Below are positions 30,530-41,158 of a DNA stretch of 64,000 nucleotides, piece by piece. Position 1 is the stretch's first letter. Each line of letters begins with the position of its first letter. Position numbers and translations under genes: made by a program. Under the pieces are notes generated by a model that was not told where the DNA came from, made no database searches, and saw nothing but the letters and a program-made list of their open reading frames with translations. Source of the DNA: an uncultured Fidelibacterota bacterium (GTDB lineage Bacteria; Fidelibacterota; Marinisomatia; Marinisomatales; Marinisomataceae); assembly GCA_902578385.1 (NCBI GenBank), contig CACHCR010000003.1:43048-107047 (forward strand). The letters are read 5' to 3'.

Positions 30530-31034
30530 AAAACAAAAAATAAGAGTTAACGAAAGAATTTATGCTGATGAGGTAAGACTTATCAGTGAAAACAAAGAAC
30601 AAATTGGTGTTGTAAGCGTAAAAGAGGCTTTATCAAAAGCTCAAGATGCTGGATTAGACCTTGTAGAAATATCACCAAATGCAAAGCCACCAGTCTGTAA
30701 AATAATGGATTTTGGGAAGTTTAAATATGAAGAAAAAAAGAAAGCTCAACAAAGTAAAAAGAAGCAACAAGTTATAAAAGTTAAAGAATTAAGAATGAGA
30801 CCAAATATTGGTGATCATGACTTAGATAATAAATTAAAAATGGGAAAAAAGTTTTTAGCTGAAGGTTATAAGTTAAAATTAACCTTAATGTATAGAGGAA
30901 GAGAAATGTCTCGTCAAGATTTAGGACAAGAGTTAATGCAGCGTGTTTTGTCGACGCTAAGTGAGCATGCTGAACTTGAAAAAGATTCTCCTTTGACTGG
31001 AAGAAAAAAATCTATAATATTAGCCCCGAAATAG
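30507..31034 (+). CDS. infC: Translation initiation factor IF-3 (probable true start AUU at 30525)
   Basis: IKKQKIRVNERIYADEVRLISE...VKELRMRPNIGDHDLDNKLKMGKKFLAEGYKLKLTLMYRGREM. Confidence 0.95.
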   Translation: MKGEFRIKKQKIRVNERIYADEVRLISENKEQIGVVSVKEALSKAQDAGLDLVEISPNAKPPVCKIMDFGKFKYEEKKKAQQSKKKQQVIKVKELRMRPNIGDHDLDNKLKMGKKFLAEGYKLKLTLMYRGREMSRQDLGQELMQRVLSTLSEHAELEKDSPLTGRKKSIILAPK

Positions 31035-31043
31035 GAATTTATT

Positions 31044-31247
31044 ATGCCAAAACAAAAAACAAGAAAAAGCGTATCAAAAAGATTTAAAGTTACAGGTTCT
31101 GGAAAATTGAAACGTAACAAAGCGGGGCACAAACACATGCTTATTCGTAGAGATGGTGATGTTAAACGTGCTGCTAAGAAAGCTACTGTTGTAGCTCCTT
31201 CTTTTGAGAAGCGCATGAAAAAAATGATGGCGAAAGCAGGAAGTTAA
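31044..31247 (+). CDS. rpmI: Ribosomal protein bL35
   Basis: [32 protein letters not shown]. Confidence 0.95.
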   Translation: MPKQKTRKSVSKRFKVTGSGKLKRNKAGHKHMLIRRDGDVKRAAKKATVVAPSFEKRMKKMMAKAGS

Positions 31248-31248
31248 G

Positions 31249-31599
31249 ATGCCAAGATCAAACAGTTCAGTTCCAAGACATAGAAGACACCGTAAAATTG
31301 TTAAACTAGCCAAGGGATATTTTGGAGCTAGAAGTAGAAACTTTAAAGCAGCAAAAGATGCAGTAACAAAAGCTGGACTTTATGCTTATAGAGATAGAAG
31401 ACAGAAAAAGCGTCAGTTTAGAAGACTTTGGATTGTAAGAATTAATGCTGCATCAAGATTAAATGGTTTATCCTATTCAAATTTTGTACATTTACTGAAG
31501 GAGAAAGGGGTCGATTTAGATAGAAAAGTATTGGCAGATTTAGCTGTTAATAACCCATCTGTCTTTGAAGACCTTGTAAAATACTTAAAGAAAAAATAG
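31249..31599 (+). CDS. rplT: Ribosomal protein bL20
   Basis: [68 protein letters not shown]. Confidence 0.96.
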   Translation: MPRSNSSVPRHRRHRKIVKLAKGYFGARSRNFKAAKDAVTKAGLYAYRDRRQKKRQFRRLWIVRINAASRLNGLSYSNFVHLLKEKGVDLDRKVLADLAVNNPSVFEDLVKYLKKK

Positions 31600-31608
31600 A
31601 AAAATACG

Positions 31609-32589
31609 ATGTCATTAGATAAAACCATTAAAGGATTAAAGGCATCATTTTCTAAAGAGTTATCCAAAAGTAAGACCTCATCTGATCTCGAAAAATTCCG
31701 AATAAAATATTTAGGCAGAAATGGAAAACTAGCTTCTTTATTTGAAGAGTTCAATAAGTTGCCAGCATCTGAAAAACCTCGCTTTGGCAAGGAATTAAAT
31801 ATTTTAAAGAATGAATTATCATCAATGTATCAAGATGTTGTAGGTGGTTCTAAAGGTAGTTCTATTTCAAATAATACAGATTTTTCACTTCCTGGATATA
31901 ACTTGCCAGATGGAAATGTTCATCCATTAGAACAAATTACTTACGAAATAAAGTCTATTTTTCAGTCAATTGGTTTTTCTGTCGCCTATGGTCCCGAAAT
32001 TGATGATGATTATCATAATTTTGAAGCATTGAATGTTCCAAAACATCATCCTGCGAGAGATATGCAAGATACTTTTTTTATCAATCCTAATACGGTATTA
32101 AGAACTCATACATCAAATGTTCAGATTCATTTAATGGAAAATCAAGATCCTCCTCTTAGACATATTTGTTGTGGAAGGGTATATAGAAATGAGGCAGTAA
32201 GTTATAAAAGTTTTTGTTTATTTAATCAAGTTGAAGGACTGGTAATAAATGAAGACTCTTCCTTCGCAGAGATGAAAGGCACTCTTGAGTATTTTGTTCA
32301 AGAAATGTTTGGAAAAAATACGAAAATGCGTTTTAGGCCGAGTTATTTCCCATTTACTGAACCGAGTGCTGAAGTTGATATATGGAATGAAAAATTAAAC
32401 CAATGGATGGAGATTTTAGGCTGTGGAATGGTAAATCCTAATGTACTAACCAATGTTGGATATGATAATAAAAAATATCAAGGATTTGCCTTTGGAATGG
32501 GTATTGAAAGAATAGCAATGATTAAATATGGTATTAAAGATATCCGTTTATTTTACCAGAATGACAAAAGATTTTTGGAGCAATTTTAA
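31609..32589 (+). CDS. pheS: Phenylalanyl-tRNA synthetase alpha subunit
   Basis: LEQITYEIKSIFQSIGFSVAYGPEIDDDYHNFEALN; HTSNVQIHLM; GFAFGMGIERIAMIKYGI. Confidence 0.96.
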   Translation: MSLDKTIKGLKASFSKELSKSKTSSDLEKFRIKYLGRNGKLASLFEEFNKLPASEKPRFGKELNILKNELSSMYQDVVGGSKGSSISNNTDFSLPGYNLPDGNVHPLEQITYEIKSIFQSIGFSVAYGPEIDDDYHNFEALNVPKHHPARDMQDTFFINPNTVLRTHTSNVQIHLMENQDPPLRHICCGRVYRNEAVSYKSFCLFNQVEGLVINEDSSFAEMKGTLEYFVQEMFGKNTKMRFRPSYFPFTEPSAEVDIWNEKLNQWMEILGCGMVNPNVLTNVGYDNKKYQGFAFGMGIERIAMIKYGIKDIRLFYQNDKRFLEQF

Positions 32590-34970
32590 TGAAGGTTTCC
32601 TTACATTGGTTAAAAAGATTTGTCGATTTTGATTTAACTGCTACTGAATTAGCTGATATGTTGACAATGCGTGGTTTTGAATCTGAAGTAGTTACCGATT
32701 TTGATAATATTGATAATTTAGTTGTTGGAGATGTATTAACTGCTAAAAAACATCCAAATGCTGATAAATTAAAATTATGTAGCGTCTCGGACGGATCTGA
32801 AACATTTAGCGTTGTATGTGGAGCTCCAAACGTTGATAGTGGTCAAAAAATTGTTTTCGCTAAAGTAGGAGCTATTCTTCCTGGAGATTTCAAGATAGGT
32901 AAAGCAAAGATTAGAGGTATTGAAAGCTTTGGAATGATTTGTTCAGAAAAAGAACTTGGAATTTCTGAAGAACATGATGGAATTATGGTTTTAGACAGCT
33001 CTTTAAAAGCCGGAACACCAATAAAAAAAGTTCTTGGTCCAATATTTAATGCAATTGATATTGAGGTTACACCGGACAAAGCTTTTGGTCTTAGTCATAG
33101 AGGGATTGCTAGGGAGGTAGCAACTATGGTTAATGCTAAGCTTAAAACTCCTATTTCAGCTGTAAAATTGAATTCTAAGTCTAAAGACGTTATATCTGTC
33201 GAATTGGATAAAAAAAATGGATGTACACGCTATATTGCAGGTGTAATGAAGGGTGTAAAGGTAGGACCTTCTCCTCAATGGCTAGCTGATTACTTAAAAT
33301 CTGTGGGTCAAAAAAGTATTAATAATTTAGTTGATATATCAAATTTTATGCTTTTAGAGATTGGTCACCCAACACATATATTTGATTTAAATAAATTAGC
33401 AAAACCTGCTATTAAGGTTTCTTGGGCAAAAAAGGGTGAAAAGTTTGATGCTTTAGATGAAGAAACATATGAATTGAGTAATGATCATATGGTTATCACT
33501 GATACAAAAAATACAATAGCATTAGCAGGTATTATTGGTGGAATGGATAGTTCCGTTACAGATACAACCACAGAAGTATTAATAGAAAGTGCCTATTTTG
33601 ATCCTGTTGTAATAAGAAAAGGGTCAAAAAAATTAAATTTATTATCAGAAGCATCTAGAAGATTTGAAAGAGGAACGGATCCAAATGCAGCTTCAGAAGC
33701 ATTTAATATGATTGTTCAGTTAATGCAAGAAGTTGCTGGAGGTACTTTAGAGTCTATAATCACTGATGAATGTTCAATGAATTTAAGTAATTCTAAGGTT
33801 GAATTATCCTCAGAAAAACTACTAAAGTATGCAGGTCAGGTAATTCCGTCTAAAAATGTAGAATCAATCTTAAAAGGGCTTCATATTGATATTAAAAAAT
33901 CTAAAAAAGGGTGGAGTTGTTCAATTCCTACTTTTAGAACTGATTTATCATCCGAGACCGACTTAATTGAAGAGGTTTTTAGATGTTATGGTTATGATAA
34001 TATTAAATCTTCATTTAATTATTCATCAATTATGCAGTTTGCAAATGATGAAGAATCAACTATTTTTTCTTTAAAACATCATCTTTCATCTCTTGGATTT
34101 CATCAATCTTACAATAATTCCTTAGAAGATCTCGAAGAAGTAAAGCTGTTTGGAAAAGATCCCATAAGTGTTATGAATCCATCTTCAGAAAGAATGAATA
34201 CCTTAAGAACAACGCTTCATTTAGGATTATTAAAAAATCTTGATTTTAACTATAGAAATGGATCGTCAAATACAATGATATATGAATATGGAACAATATT
34301 TGAAGGCAAGAGTGAAAAATTAGAAAGTATAACACAAAATAGCAGTCTTTCTTGTTTGGTGCATGGTGATTTGTTTTCTAAGAATGTACACTTTGATTCT
34401 ATTTCTGCATCATTTGCTTTTTTAAAGGGGATAGCCTTAAATATTTTTGAAGATAAAAAACTAAATATAAATATTAAGCTTCTTGAGGAAAAACATCATT
34501 ATTGCGAGACATATTTTGCAATTTTAGATGGTAGAAAACAAAAAATTGGTGGAATTGGAGTGATTGGTGAAACTTTATTAAATAAGCTAGATATTGCTCA
34601 TAAACATGATGTAGTAGTTTTAGATATAGATCCTACAATTTTCATAGATTATAGGAATTTTAAAATAAAAGTTAATGACGTTGTGCCATATCCGGCTGTT
34701 GCAAGAGATTTAAATTTCAAAATGGATAGCTCAATAAGTGTAGGTGATGTTACAACTGCAATCAAATCAGTAAATCAATCAATCTTACAAACTGTATTAC
34801 CTGTAGATATTTATATATCAAAAAAAGATAAATCATCTAAAGATGTTTTGTTTTCATTAACGTTTCAATCGCCTAAAAAAACACTTGAAGATAATGATGT
34901 AAATACAGTTATTACTGAAATTATAAATGTTGTATCTAAAAAATTTAATGCTAAATTAAGAGATAATTAG
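32589..34970 (+). CDS. pheT: Phenylalanyl-tRNA synthetase beta subunit
   Basis: MKVSLHWLKRFVDFDLTATELADMLTMRGFESE; GDVLTAKKHPNADKLKLCSV; B3/B4 and FDX-ACB regions. Confidence 0.95.
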   Translation: MKVSLHWLKRFVDFDLTATELADMLTMRGFESEVVTDFDNIDNLVVGDVLTAKKHPNADKLKLCSVSDGSETFSVVCGAPNVDSGQKIVFAKVGAILPGDFKIGKAKIRGIESFGMICSEKELGISEEHDGIMVLDSSLKAGTPIKKVLGPIFNAIDIEVTPDKAFGLSHRGIAREVATMVNAKLKTPISAVKLNSKSKDVISVELDKKNGCTRYIAGVMKGVKVGPSPQWLADYLKSVGQKSINNLVDISNFMLLEIGHPTHIFDLNKLAKPAIKVSWAKKGEKFDALDEETYELSNDHMVITDTKNTIALAGIIGGMDSSVTDTTTEVLIESAYFDPVVIRKGSKKLNLLSEASRRFERGTDPNAASEAFNMIVQLMQEVAGGTLESIITDECSMNLSNSKVELSSEKLLKYAGQVIPSKNVESILKGLHIDIKKSKKGWSCSIPTFRTDLSSETDLIEEVFRCYGYDNIKSSFNYSSIMQFANDEESTIFSLKHHLSSLGFHQSYNNSLEDLEEVKLFGKDPISVMNPSSERMNTLRTTLHLGLLKNLDFNYRNGSSNTMIYEYGTIFEGKSEKLESITQNSSLSCLVHGDLFSKNVHFDSISASFAFLKGIALNIFEDKKLNINIKLLEEKHHYCETYFAILDGRKQKIGGIGVIGETLLNKLDIAHKHDVVVLDIDPTIFIDYRNFKIKVNDVVPYPAVARDLNFKMDSSISVGDVTTAIKSVNQSILQTVLPVDIYISKKDKSSKDVLFSLTFQSPKKTLEDNDVNTVITEIINVVSKKFNAKLRDN

Positions 34971-34978
34971 AGGTATAT

Positions 34979-35272
34979 ATGGAATCAAATAAAAAACTAG
35001 TTAATGTGAGAATCTTTGGACAAGAATACCCAATAAGAGCTTCATCAAATGAAGAATATATTAAAGAAGTTGCATCTTATGTAGATAAGAAAATGCATGA
35101 AGTGCAACGATCTGTACCATCGTCAATGAATGCATCCAAAATTGCAATTTTAGCTGCTATGAATATATCAGATGAATTGTTTGGTGCTAGACGAGGTGAA
35201 TATTCCTTTAAAGGCGAAGTAGAGTCCAAAGTTAAGTCATTAATTGAGCGTATAGAAGAAATTACAGATTAA
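34979..35272 (+). CDS. zapA: Cell division protein ZapA-like
   Basis: NVRIFGQEYPIRASSNEEYIKEVASYVDKKM; downstream of pheT. Confidence 0.8.
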   Translation: MESNKKLVNVRIFGQEYPIRASSNEEYIKEVASYVDKKMHEVQRSVPSSMNASKIAILAAMNISDELFGARRGEYSFKGEVESKVKSLIERIEEITD

Positions 35273-35284
35273 GGGGATATTGTA

Positions 35285-36154
35285 ATGGAAACTGCCATAT
35301 TATCTGGCCTGGATGCCAGTAAAGCTTTATATCAAAGTCTCGAAGAAAGAATTGCTCGTTTAAAAGATCAAAATATTACTCCTGGTCTAGCAGCAGTTTT
35401 AGTAGGTAATAATCCTGCGTCTGAAATCTATGTAAAAAATAAAACTAAGAAGTTTGAAGCTTTAGGTTTAAAAACTGATGTATTTCGATTAGAAGAATCT
35501 GTTTCTGAAGACGAGCTTCTTTCACTTATATTAGATTTAAATAAAAATGCTGATTTTCATGGAATATTGGTTCAATTACCATTACCTAAACACATAAATA
35601 GTGAAAAAGTATTAAATGCTATAGTTTCTACAAAGGATGTTGATGGTTTTCATCCAGAAAATGCAGGATTACTGTCTATCGGTAAACCTAGGTTTATTCC
35701 ATGTACACCTAAGGGAATAATATTCATTTTAAAGCATTTTAAGATAGATTTAACTGGAAAACATGTTGTTGTAATAGGTAGGAGCAATATTGTAGGAAGA
35801 CCAATATCTATCTTGGCAAGTTTAAAAGATTTAGGAAATGCAACAGTTACTCTCTGTCATAGTGGTACAAAAGACTTAAAATATTTCTCAAAACAAGCAG
35901 ACGTTTTGGTTGCAGCATTAGGATCGCCTGAATTTGTAGACGCATCTTATATTAAAGAGGGAGCATGTTTGATAGATGTAGGTATAAATAGGGTCGAACA
36001 AGATGGAAAATCAAAAATCGTTGGTGATATCAATCAAGAAAGTGTATCAGGTATAGCAAGCGCATTAACTCCTGTTCCAAAAGGAATTGGACCAATGACA
36101 ATAGCTATGTTAGTAGAAAACACCGTATTGTCAGCAGAATTATTATTAAATTAA
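35285..36154 (+). CDS. folD: Methylenetetrahydrofolate dehydrogenase/cyclohydrolase
   Basis: PGLAAVLVGNNPASEIYVKNK; GILVQLPLPKHI; KDVDGFHPENAG; VVIGRSNIVGRPI. Confidence 0.95.
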   Translation: METAILSGLDASKALYQSLEERIARLKDQNITPGLAAVLVGNNPASEIYVKNKTKKFEALGLKTDVFRLEESVSEDELLSLILDLNKNADFHGILVQLPLPKHINSEKVLNAIVSTKDVDGFHPENAGLLSIGKPRFIPCTPKGIIFILKHFKIDLTGKHVVVIGRSNIVGRPISILASLKDLGNATVTLCHSGTKDLKYFSKQADVLVAALGSPEFVDASYIKEGACLIDVGINRVEQDGKSKIVGDINQESVSGIASALTPVPKGIGPMTIAMLVENTVLSAELLLN

Positions 36155-36172
36155 TCCGATTTTACAGGAGAT

Positions 36173-37963
36173 ATGATGTTTAGAAAATTATTTATTATTT
36201 TAGTGCCAATTTTACTTTTTTCATGCACATCTAGTATAGATGAAACTGAAGTAAAAAAAGCACGTCAATTTTTTGAGTCAATTTTTCAAGATTCAGTAAT
36301 TGATAGCCCAGAATTTCAAGCATCTTTAGGATATAAGTCCAATTATGATAAATGGGATGATATTACTTGGCAACATTCAAGAAAAAAGGCAAAGCAAGCC
36401 ATTACTGACTTAGATTATTTACATAAAAATATTGATTATCAAAAACTAGATGAAAGCACCAAAATTAGCTATCGCCTAATGGAAAAAAGGCTGCAAAGAA
36501 CTATTGATAATGATAATTATATTTTTCATAGCTATATGATAACTCATAGAGGAGGGAAACACTCTCGAATTCCTTCTTTTTTAATTAATTATCATAAGGT
36601 TGATGAAGAGCAAGATATTAAAGATTATATAGGTAGATTACGTAATGTAGAGCCATTAATGGATGATCTGATTGAGCAGTTAAGACTAAGACAAGATGTG
36701 CGAAAAATTGCTCCAGCATTCGTTTTTCCTCAAGCAATCAAAACTTCAGAAAATATTATATCAGGATACCCGTTTGAAGAAACTGATACAAAGAATGTTA
36801 TTTATAATGATTTTATGAAAAAATTAAATGCGCTTGATATATCAGATGCTCAAAAATTACGTTATCAAAGCGAAGTAGAAGCTGTGCTAGTTACAATTGT
36901 AAACTATTCTTATACAAAGCTTATAGATTTTCTTAAAGAACAGCAAAAATTAGCAGATAATAATCATGGTGTTTGGAAGTATGATGATGGAGCTGAATAT
37001 TACCAACATACACTTGATGGATATACGACTTTAGGTTTAACTGCAGAAGAAATTCATGAAATTGGTCTTAGTGAAGTTGAAAGAATACATGGTGAAATAT
37101 ATCAAATCATGGATCAAGTAAGTTTTGAAGGAACACTTAAAGAATTTTTTGATTTTATGAGGGAAGATGATCAGTTTTATTATCCTGAAGGACCAGTTGG
37201 CAGACAAATGTATTTAGATCAAGTTCAAGTTGTGGTCGACACCCTTGCAAATCGTATAGAAGAATTATTTTACGGTTTACCTTCTATACCGCTTCAAGTT
37301 AAGGCAGTAGAAGCATATAGGGAAGCTTCTGCAGGGATTGCATTTTATCAACGAGGTCAAGCTGATGGTAGTAGACCTGGAACGTATTATGCCAACCTTT
37401 ATAGAATGAGAGATATGCCTATTTATAAGCTTGAAAATTTAGCATACCATGAGGCTATTCCTGGTCATCATATGCAAATATCTATACAGTTAGAAGTCGA
37501 AGATATGCCAAGCTTTAGAAAGTATGGTGGTTACAGTGTATTTGCGGAAGGATGGGCATTATATTCAGAAACGCTTCCTAAAGAAATAGGACTTTATAAA
37601 GATCCATATTCTGATTTTGGAAGACTCTCAGGAGAGCTTTGGAGAGCTTGTAGACTAGTGGTTGACACTGGTGTTCATCATTACAAATGGACCAGAGAAG
37701 AAGGTATTGATTATTATATGAATAATACTGCAAATCCAGAGGGTGATTGTATTGGAATGGTTGAAAGACATATTGTTTGGCCAGGGCAAGCTGTTTCATA
37801 TAAAATTGGCATGATAAAGGTGCAAGAGTTAAGAGCTTACGCAGAACAAGAGTTAGGTAGTAAATTTTCACTGCAAGAATTTCATGATGTTGTATTAAAA
37901 AATGGAAGCGTAACAATGAATATCCTTGAAGATATTGTATATGCTTGGGTAGATAGTAAATAA
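36173..37963 (+). CDS. DUF885 family lipoprotein, putative metallopeptidase
   Basis: NLAYHEAIPGHHMQISIQLE; FAEGWALYSETLPKEIG. Confidence 0.85.
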   Translation: MMFRKLFIILVPILLFSCTSSIDETEVKKARQFFESIFQDSVIDSPEFQASLGYKSNYDKWDDITWQHSRKKAKQAITDLDYLHKNIDYQKLDESTKISYRLMEKRLQRTIDNDNYIFHSYMITHRGGKHSRIPSFLINYHKVDEEQDIKDYIGRLRNVEPLMDDLIEQLRLRQDVRKIAPAFVFPQAIKTSENIISGYPFEETDTKNVIYNDFMKKLNALDISDAQKLRYQSEVEAVLVTIVNYSYTKLIDFLKEQQKLADNNHGVWKYDDGAEYYQHTLDGYTTLGLTAEEIHEIGLSEVERIHGEIYQIMDQVSFEGTLKEFFDFMREDDQFYYPEGPVGRQMYLDQVQVVVDTLANRIEELFYGLPSIPLQVKAVEAYREASAGIAFYQRGQADGSRPGTYYANLYRMRDMPIYKLENLAYHEAIPGHHMQISIQLEVEDMPSFRKYGGYSVFAEGWALYSETLPKEIGLYKDPYSDFGRLSGELWRACRLVVDTGVHHYKWTREEGIDYYMNNTANPEGDCIGMVERHIVWPGQAVSYKIGMIKVQELRAYAEQELGSKFSLQEFHDVVLKNGSVTMNILEDIVYAWVDSK

Positions 37964-38274
37964 TGATCATAATTAAAACCAGCACAGATAGTCATAAGGT
38001 TATGAAGCTTATTGCTAATACATTGCTTAATAATAAGCTTGCAGCTTGTGTAAATATGATTCCCCGTATGCGTTCAAAGTATATCATGGATGGTAGAATT
38101 ACTGAATCAAGAGAAATTATTATATTGATAAAAACAACTAAAAATCTTGAGAAAAAAGTATATAAAACTATTAAAGAGCTACATAATTATGAGATACCTG
38201 AAATTTCAACTATCCAAACATCAAATGTTGACAAAGACTATGAAAAATGGTTGAAAGATTTTGTTGAAAAGTAG
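37963..38274 (+). CDS. cutA: CutA divalent-ion tolerance family protein
   Basis: LNNKLAACVNMIPRMRSKYIMDGRITESREIIILIKTT...HNYEIPEI. Confidence 0.9.
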   Translation: MIIIKTSTDSHKVMKLIANTLLNNKLAACVNMIPRMRSKYIMDGRITESREIIILIKTTKNLEKKVYKTIKELHNYEIPEISTIQTSNVDKDYEKWLKDFVEK

Positions 38275-38277
38275 TTC

Positions 38278-39378
38278 ATGAAAATAGAAAACCTTTCTGA
38301 AAAAAACGTTTTAAAACTTGTTGTTGTAACATTGTTTTCAATAATGCTCTTAACTGTAGCGGTTGTATTATCATTTAATTTGGATACTTTAAAACAAAAT
38401 TTTTTTGATAAACAAGTCGAAACCTTAACACTAATTCCAGATAACGAAGAAAATGTACTCAGAGTAGTATTTACTGGTGTCAGTTCACCGTTAACTCCTC
38501 ATATTGCGCAACAAAGTGTTGTTATATCAATAAATAATAAAAACTATGTATTTGATGCAGGTTCTAGATCTACAGCTAATTTTATATCTCAAGGAACCTT
38601 AGATGCAGCTTTTATTGAAGCTGTTTTTATTACGCATACGCACTCAGATCATATAGGTAGTTTGGGAGAGCTTGTATTAGCTTCATGGGGTAGAGGAAGA
38701 ACATCATCTCTTCCAGTTTATGGTGCAGGTAAAGAAATTCAGAATGTTGTTGATGGATTTAATCTTGCATACCTACCAGATCGAGAACATAGAACAGTCC
38801 ATCATGGTGAAGAGTTTTTTAAGCCTGAAAATGGACTTTTAATAGCAAAAATCTTTCAGATGCCTAACCCAGAAAGATTAGTGTTTGAAGATAGTAATAT
38901 TAAAGTTTTTGCTTTTGTAGTTCCTCATGGACCTATTCACGGCGCTGTTGGATATAGAATTATTGCTGATGATAGATCGGTGGTGATATCAGGCGATACT
39001 GATGTTATGGACAATTATGATTTTGTAAATGGGGTAGATGTATTGATTCATGAGACAATAATTGAGGAAATAAGTACAAAAGTTAGTGAATCAGCTTATC
39101 GATTAGGCAATGAAAGAATTGGTGAGATTTTTAAGGATATTAATGATTATCATGCTAACTTAATTGATTATGATAATAGACCAGGCTTATTGAGTAAGCT
39201 TGAAGAAATAGATTTAGGAATACTAGCTCTAATTCATATTATTCCAGATAAAGATAACATTATTGTAAAAAGAGCATTAAAGCGTTTTAAATCAAAATCT
39301 AAACATAATGTTGTAATTGCTGATATTAATATGGAAGTACAATTACCACTAAACTCTAAGGAGATTATAGTAAAATGA
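38278..39378 (+). CDS. Membrane-anchored metallo-beta-lactamase-fold hydrolase (RNase Z-like)
   Basis: N-terminal TM; VFITHTHSDHIGSLGEL; VISGDTDVMDNY; VLIHETI. Confidence 0.8.
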   Translation: MKIENLSEKNVLKLVVVTLFSIMLLTVAVVLSFNLDTLKQNFFDKQVETLTLIPDNEENVLRVVFTGVSSPLTPHIAQQSVVISINNKNYVFDAGSRSTANFISQGTLDAAFIEAVFITHTHSDHIGSLGELVLASWGRGRTSSLPVYGAGKEIQNVVDGFNLAYLPDREHRTVHHGEEFFKPENGLLIAKIFQMPNPERLVFEDSNIKVFAFVVPHGPIHGAVGYRIIADDRSVVISGDTDVMDNYDFVNGVDVLIHETIIEEISTKVSESAYRLGNERIGEIFKDINDYHANLIDYDNRPGLLSKLEEIDLGILALIHIIPDKDNIIVKRALKRFKSKSKHNVVIADINMEVQLPLNSKEIIVK

Positions 39379-40016
39379 ACATAATTGATAGTTTAAATTG
39401 GAGATATGCTACTACAAAATTTGATACACAACGTATCATTTCAGATAGTGATATTGATAAACTAAAAGAGATTGTAAAATTAGCACCTTCATCATGGGGT
39501 ATGCAATTTTATAAGATAATAATAATTAAAGATAATGAATTGAAACAGAAGTTGTTGCCTGCTGCATATAATCAAAATCAAGTAGCTGATTGTTCACATT
39601 TATTTGTTTTTTGCAGCTTAAAAAAGGTGTTTGAAGAAGATATTAATCAAATGATTGATGAGTTTCATCGTCTAAGGGTTAACGATGATAATTATAGTAA
39701 AGAGGGAACAGATAAGTATGCTTCAGGTGCAAAAAAAAGTATTTTAGGAATGGAGCCTAAAAAACAATCAGAATGGCTTAAAAAACAATGCTATATTGCT
39801 TTAGGTCAATTAATGGTAGGATGTGCAGATATGCGTATTGATTCCTGTCCAATGGAAGGGTTTAAATCTGATGAAGTGGATGAGATATTAGATCTTCAAT
39901 CTCAAAATTTAACCTCTGTAGTTCTTTTGCCTTCAGGTTATAGATCTGAAGATGATAAATATCAACACAAAACAAAGGTTCGAAAACCAAATAATCTTCT
40001 TTTTGAAGACAAATAA
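39375..40016 (+). CDS. NAD(P)H nitroreductase family protein
   Basis: LNWRYATTKFD; LAPSSWGMQFYKIIIIKD; YIALGQLMVGCADMRIDSCPMEGF. Confidence 0.9.
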   Translation: MNIIDSLNWRYATTKFDTQRIISDSDIDKLKEIVKLAPSSWGMQFYKIIIIKDNELKQKLLPAAYNQNQVADCSHLFVFCSLKKVFEEDINQMIDEFHRLRVNDDNYSKEGTDKYASGAKKSILGMEPKKQSEWLKKQCYIALGQLMVGCADMRIDSCPMEGFKSDEVDEILDLQSQNLTSVVLLPSGYRSEDDKYQHKTKVRKPNNLLFEDK

Positions 40017-40034
40017 ACATTAAATTATTAAACC

Positions 40035-41144
40035 ATGGAATATATTATAATTTTATTATTAATTGTTTTAATCGTTATGATTTTTATGCAAAATCAAAAA
40101 TCAGATAATGATACTTCAGACGAGAAAATTAAAAATATTGTCGATGAGCTAAATAATTCTTTCAAAAATCTTTCTAATGAAGTTTTGGTTGATCAGTCAG
40201 ATAAATCCTTAGAGAAAATGAAAAATAGTTTAAATGAGCTTTTAGACAATTTTACCAAGAATCAAATTAACTCATTAAATGAAAACACTGATGATTTAAA
40301 AAAAGAAATAATAAAGCAAAAAGAGCTCACAAAGCAAATTGGTGATGATAACAAAAAATTTGAAAGAATTCTTAGTTCACCTGGACCAAGAGGAGATTGG
40401 GGTGAATTGAAAATAAGGACTATTTTAGAGTTAGCAGGTTTAAAAGAAGGAATCCACTTTATACACAATAAAAAGACTGAAACTTCTAAAGACAGGCCTG
40501 ATTATGTAATAAATCTAGCTGATGGAAAAAAACTTATTTTAGACTCAAAATTTCCTTTTACTGCATTTAATGAACTAGTTCAAACAGATGATAAGGAAGA
40601 GCAAAAAAAACTTGTTAAAAAACACTCATCTGAGGTAAGAAAGCAAATGGAATCTTTATCTGATAAAGAGTATTGGAATCAATATAAAAATGCTGCTCCT
40701 TATGTTATTATGGTACTTCCAACTGAAGAATTGTTATACACTGCTTTTCAAGGAGATGATAGTCTTTATAAAGATGGTGTAGATAAAAATGTATATTTAT
40801 GCTCTCCATTAAATTTATTAGCAATGATGCAGGTTGTTTATCAAGGTCATACAAACATAAATCTTAATAAAAATGCTGAGCAAGTTATACTTGTTGCTAA
40901 AGAAATTCTAAAACATGCGACGATATTCAATGAGAAATTTAAAAAAATTGGATATCATGGTGAAAAACTAGTTGAATTTCAAAAAGCAGCAGCTAAGAGT
41001 TTATTAAACCAATTAATTCCAAAATTAGAAAGTCTGGAAGAAATGGGTGCTTCGATGGATAAAGGAAGAAAAATTGATCCAGGTATAAAAATGATTGATG
41101 ATGCACCATACACTCTTGATGAGGATAAAATCGAAGAAGAATAA
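40035..41144 (+). CDS. rmuC: DNA recombination protein RmuC
   Basis: N-terminal TM plus coiled coil; GPRGDWGELKIRTILELAGL; RPDYVINLADGKKLILDSKFPFTAF. Confidence 0.9.
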   Translation: MEYIIILLLIVLIVMIFMQNQKSDNDTSDEKIKNIVDELNNSFKNLSNEVLVDQSDKSLEKMKNSLNELLDNFTKNQINSLNENTDDLKKEIIKQKELTKQIGDDNKKFERILSSPGPRGDWGELKIRTILELAGLKEGIHFIHNKKTETSKDRPDYVINLADGKKLILDSKFPFTAFNELVQTDDKEEQKKLVKKHSSEVRKQMESLSDKEYWNQYKNAAPYVIMVLPTEELLYTAFQGDDSLYKDGVDKNVYLCSPLNLLAMMQVVYQGHTNINLNKNAEQVILVAKEILKHATIFNEKFKKIGYHGEKLVEFQKAAAKSLLNQLIPKLESLEEMGASMDKGRKIDPGIKMIDDAPYTLDEDKIEEE

Positions 41145-41158
41145 GTAATAATTATCTA

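Noticed and set aside
31074-31313. Minus-strand ORFs antisense to rpmI, rplT, thrS, pheT and others in the supplied ORF track
   Set aside because: They lie opposite strongly recognisable genes and show no family motifs; treated as chance ORFs.
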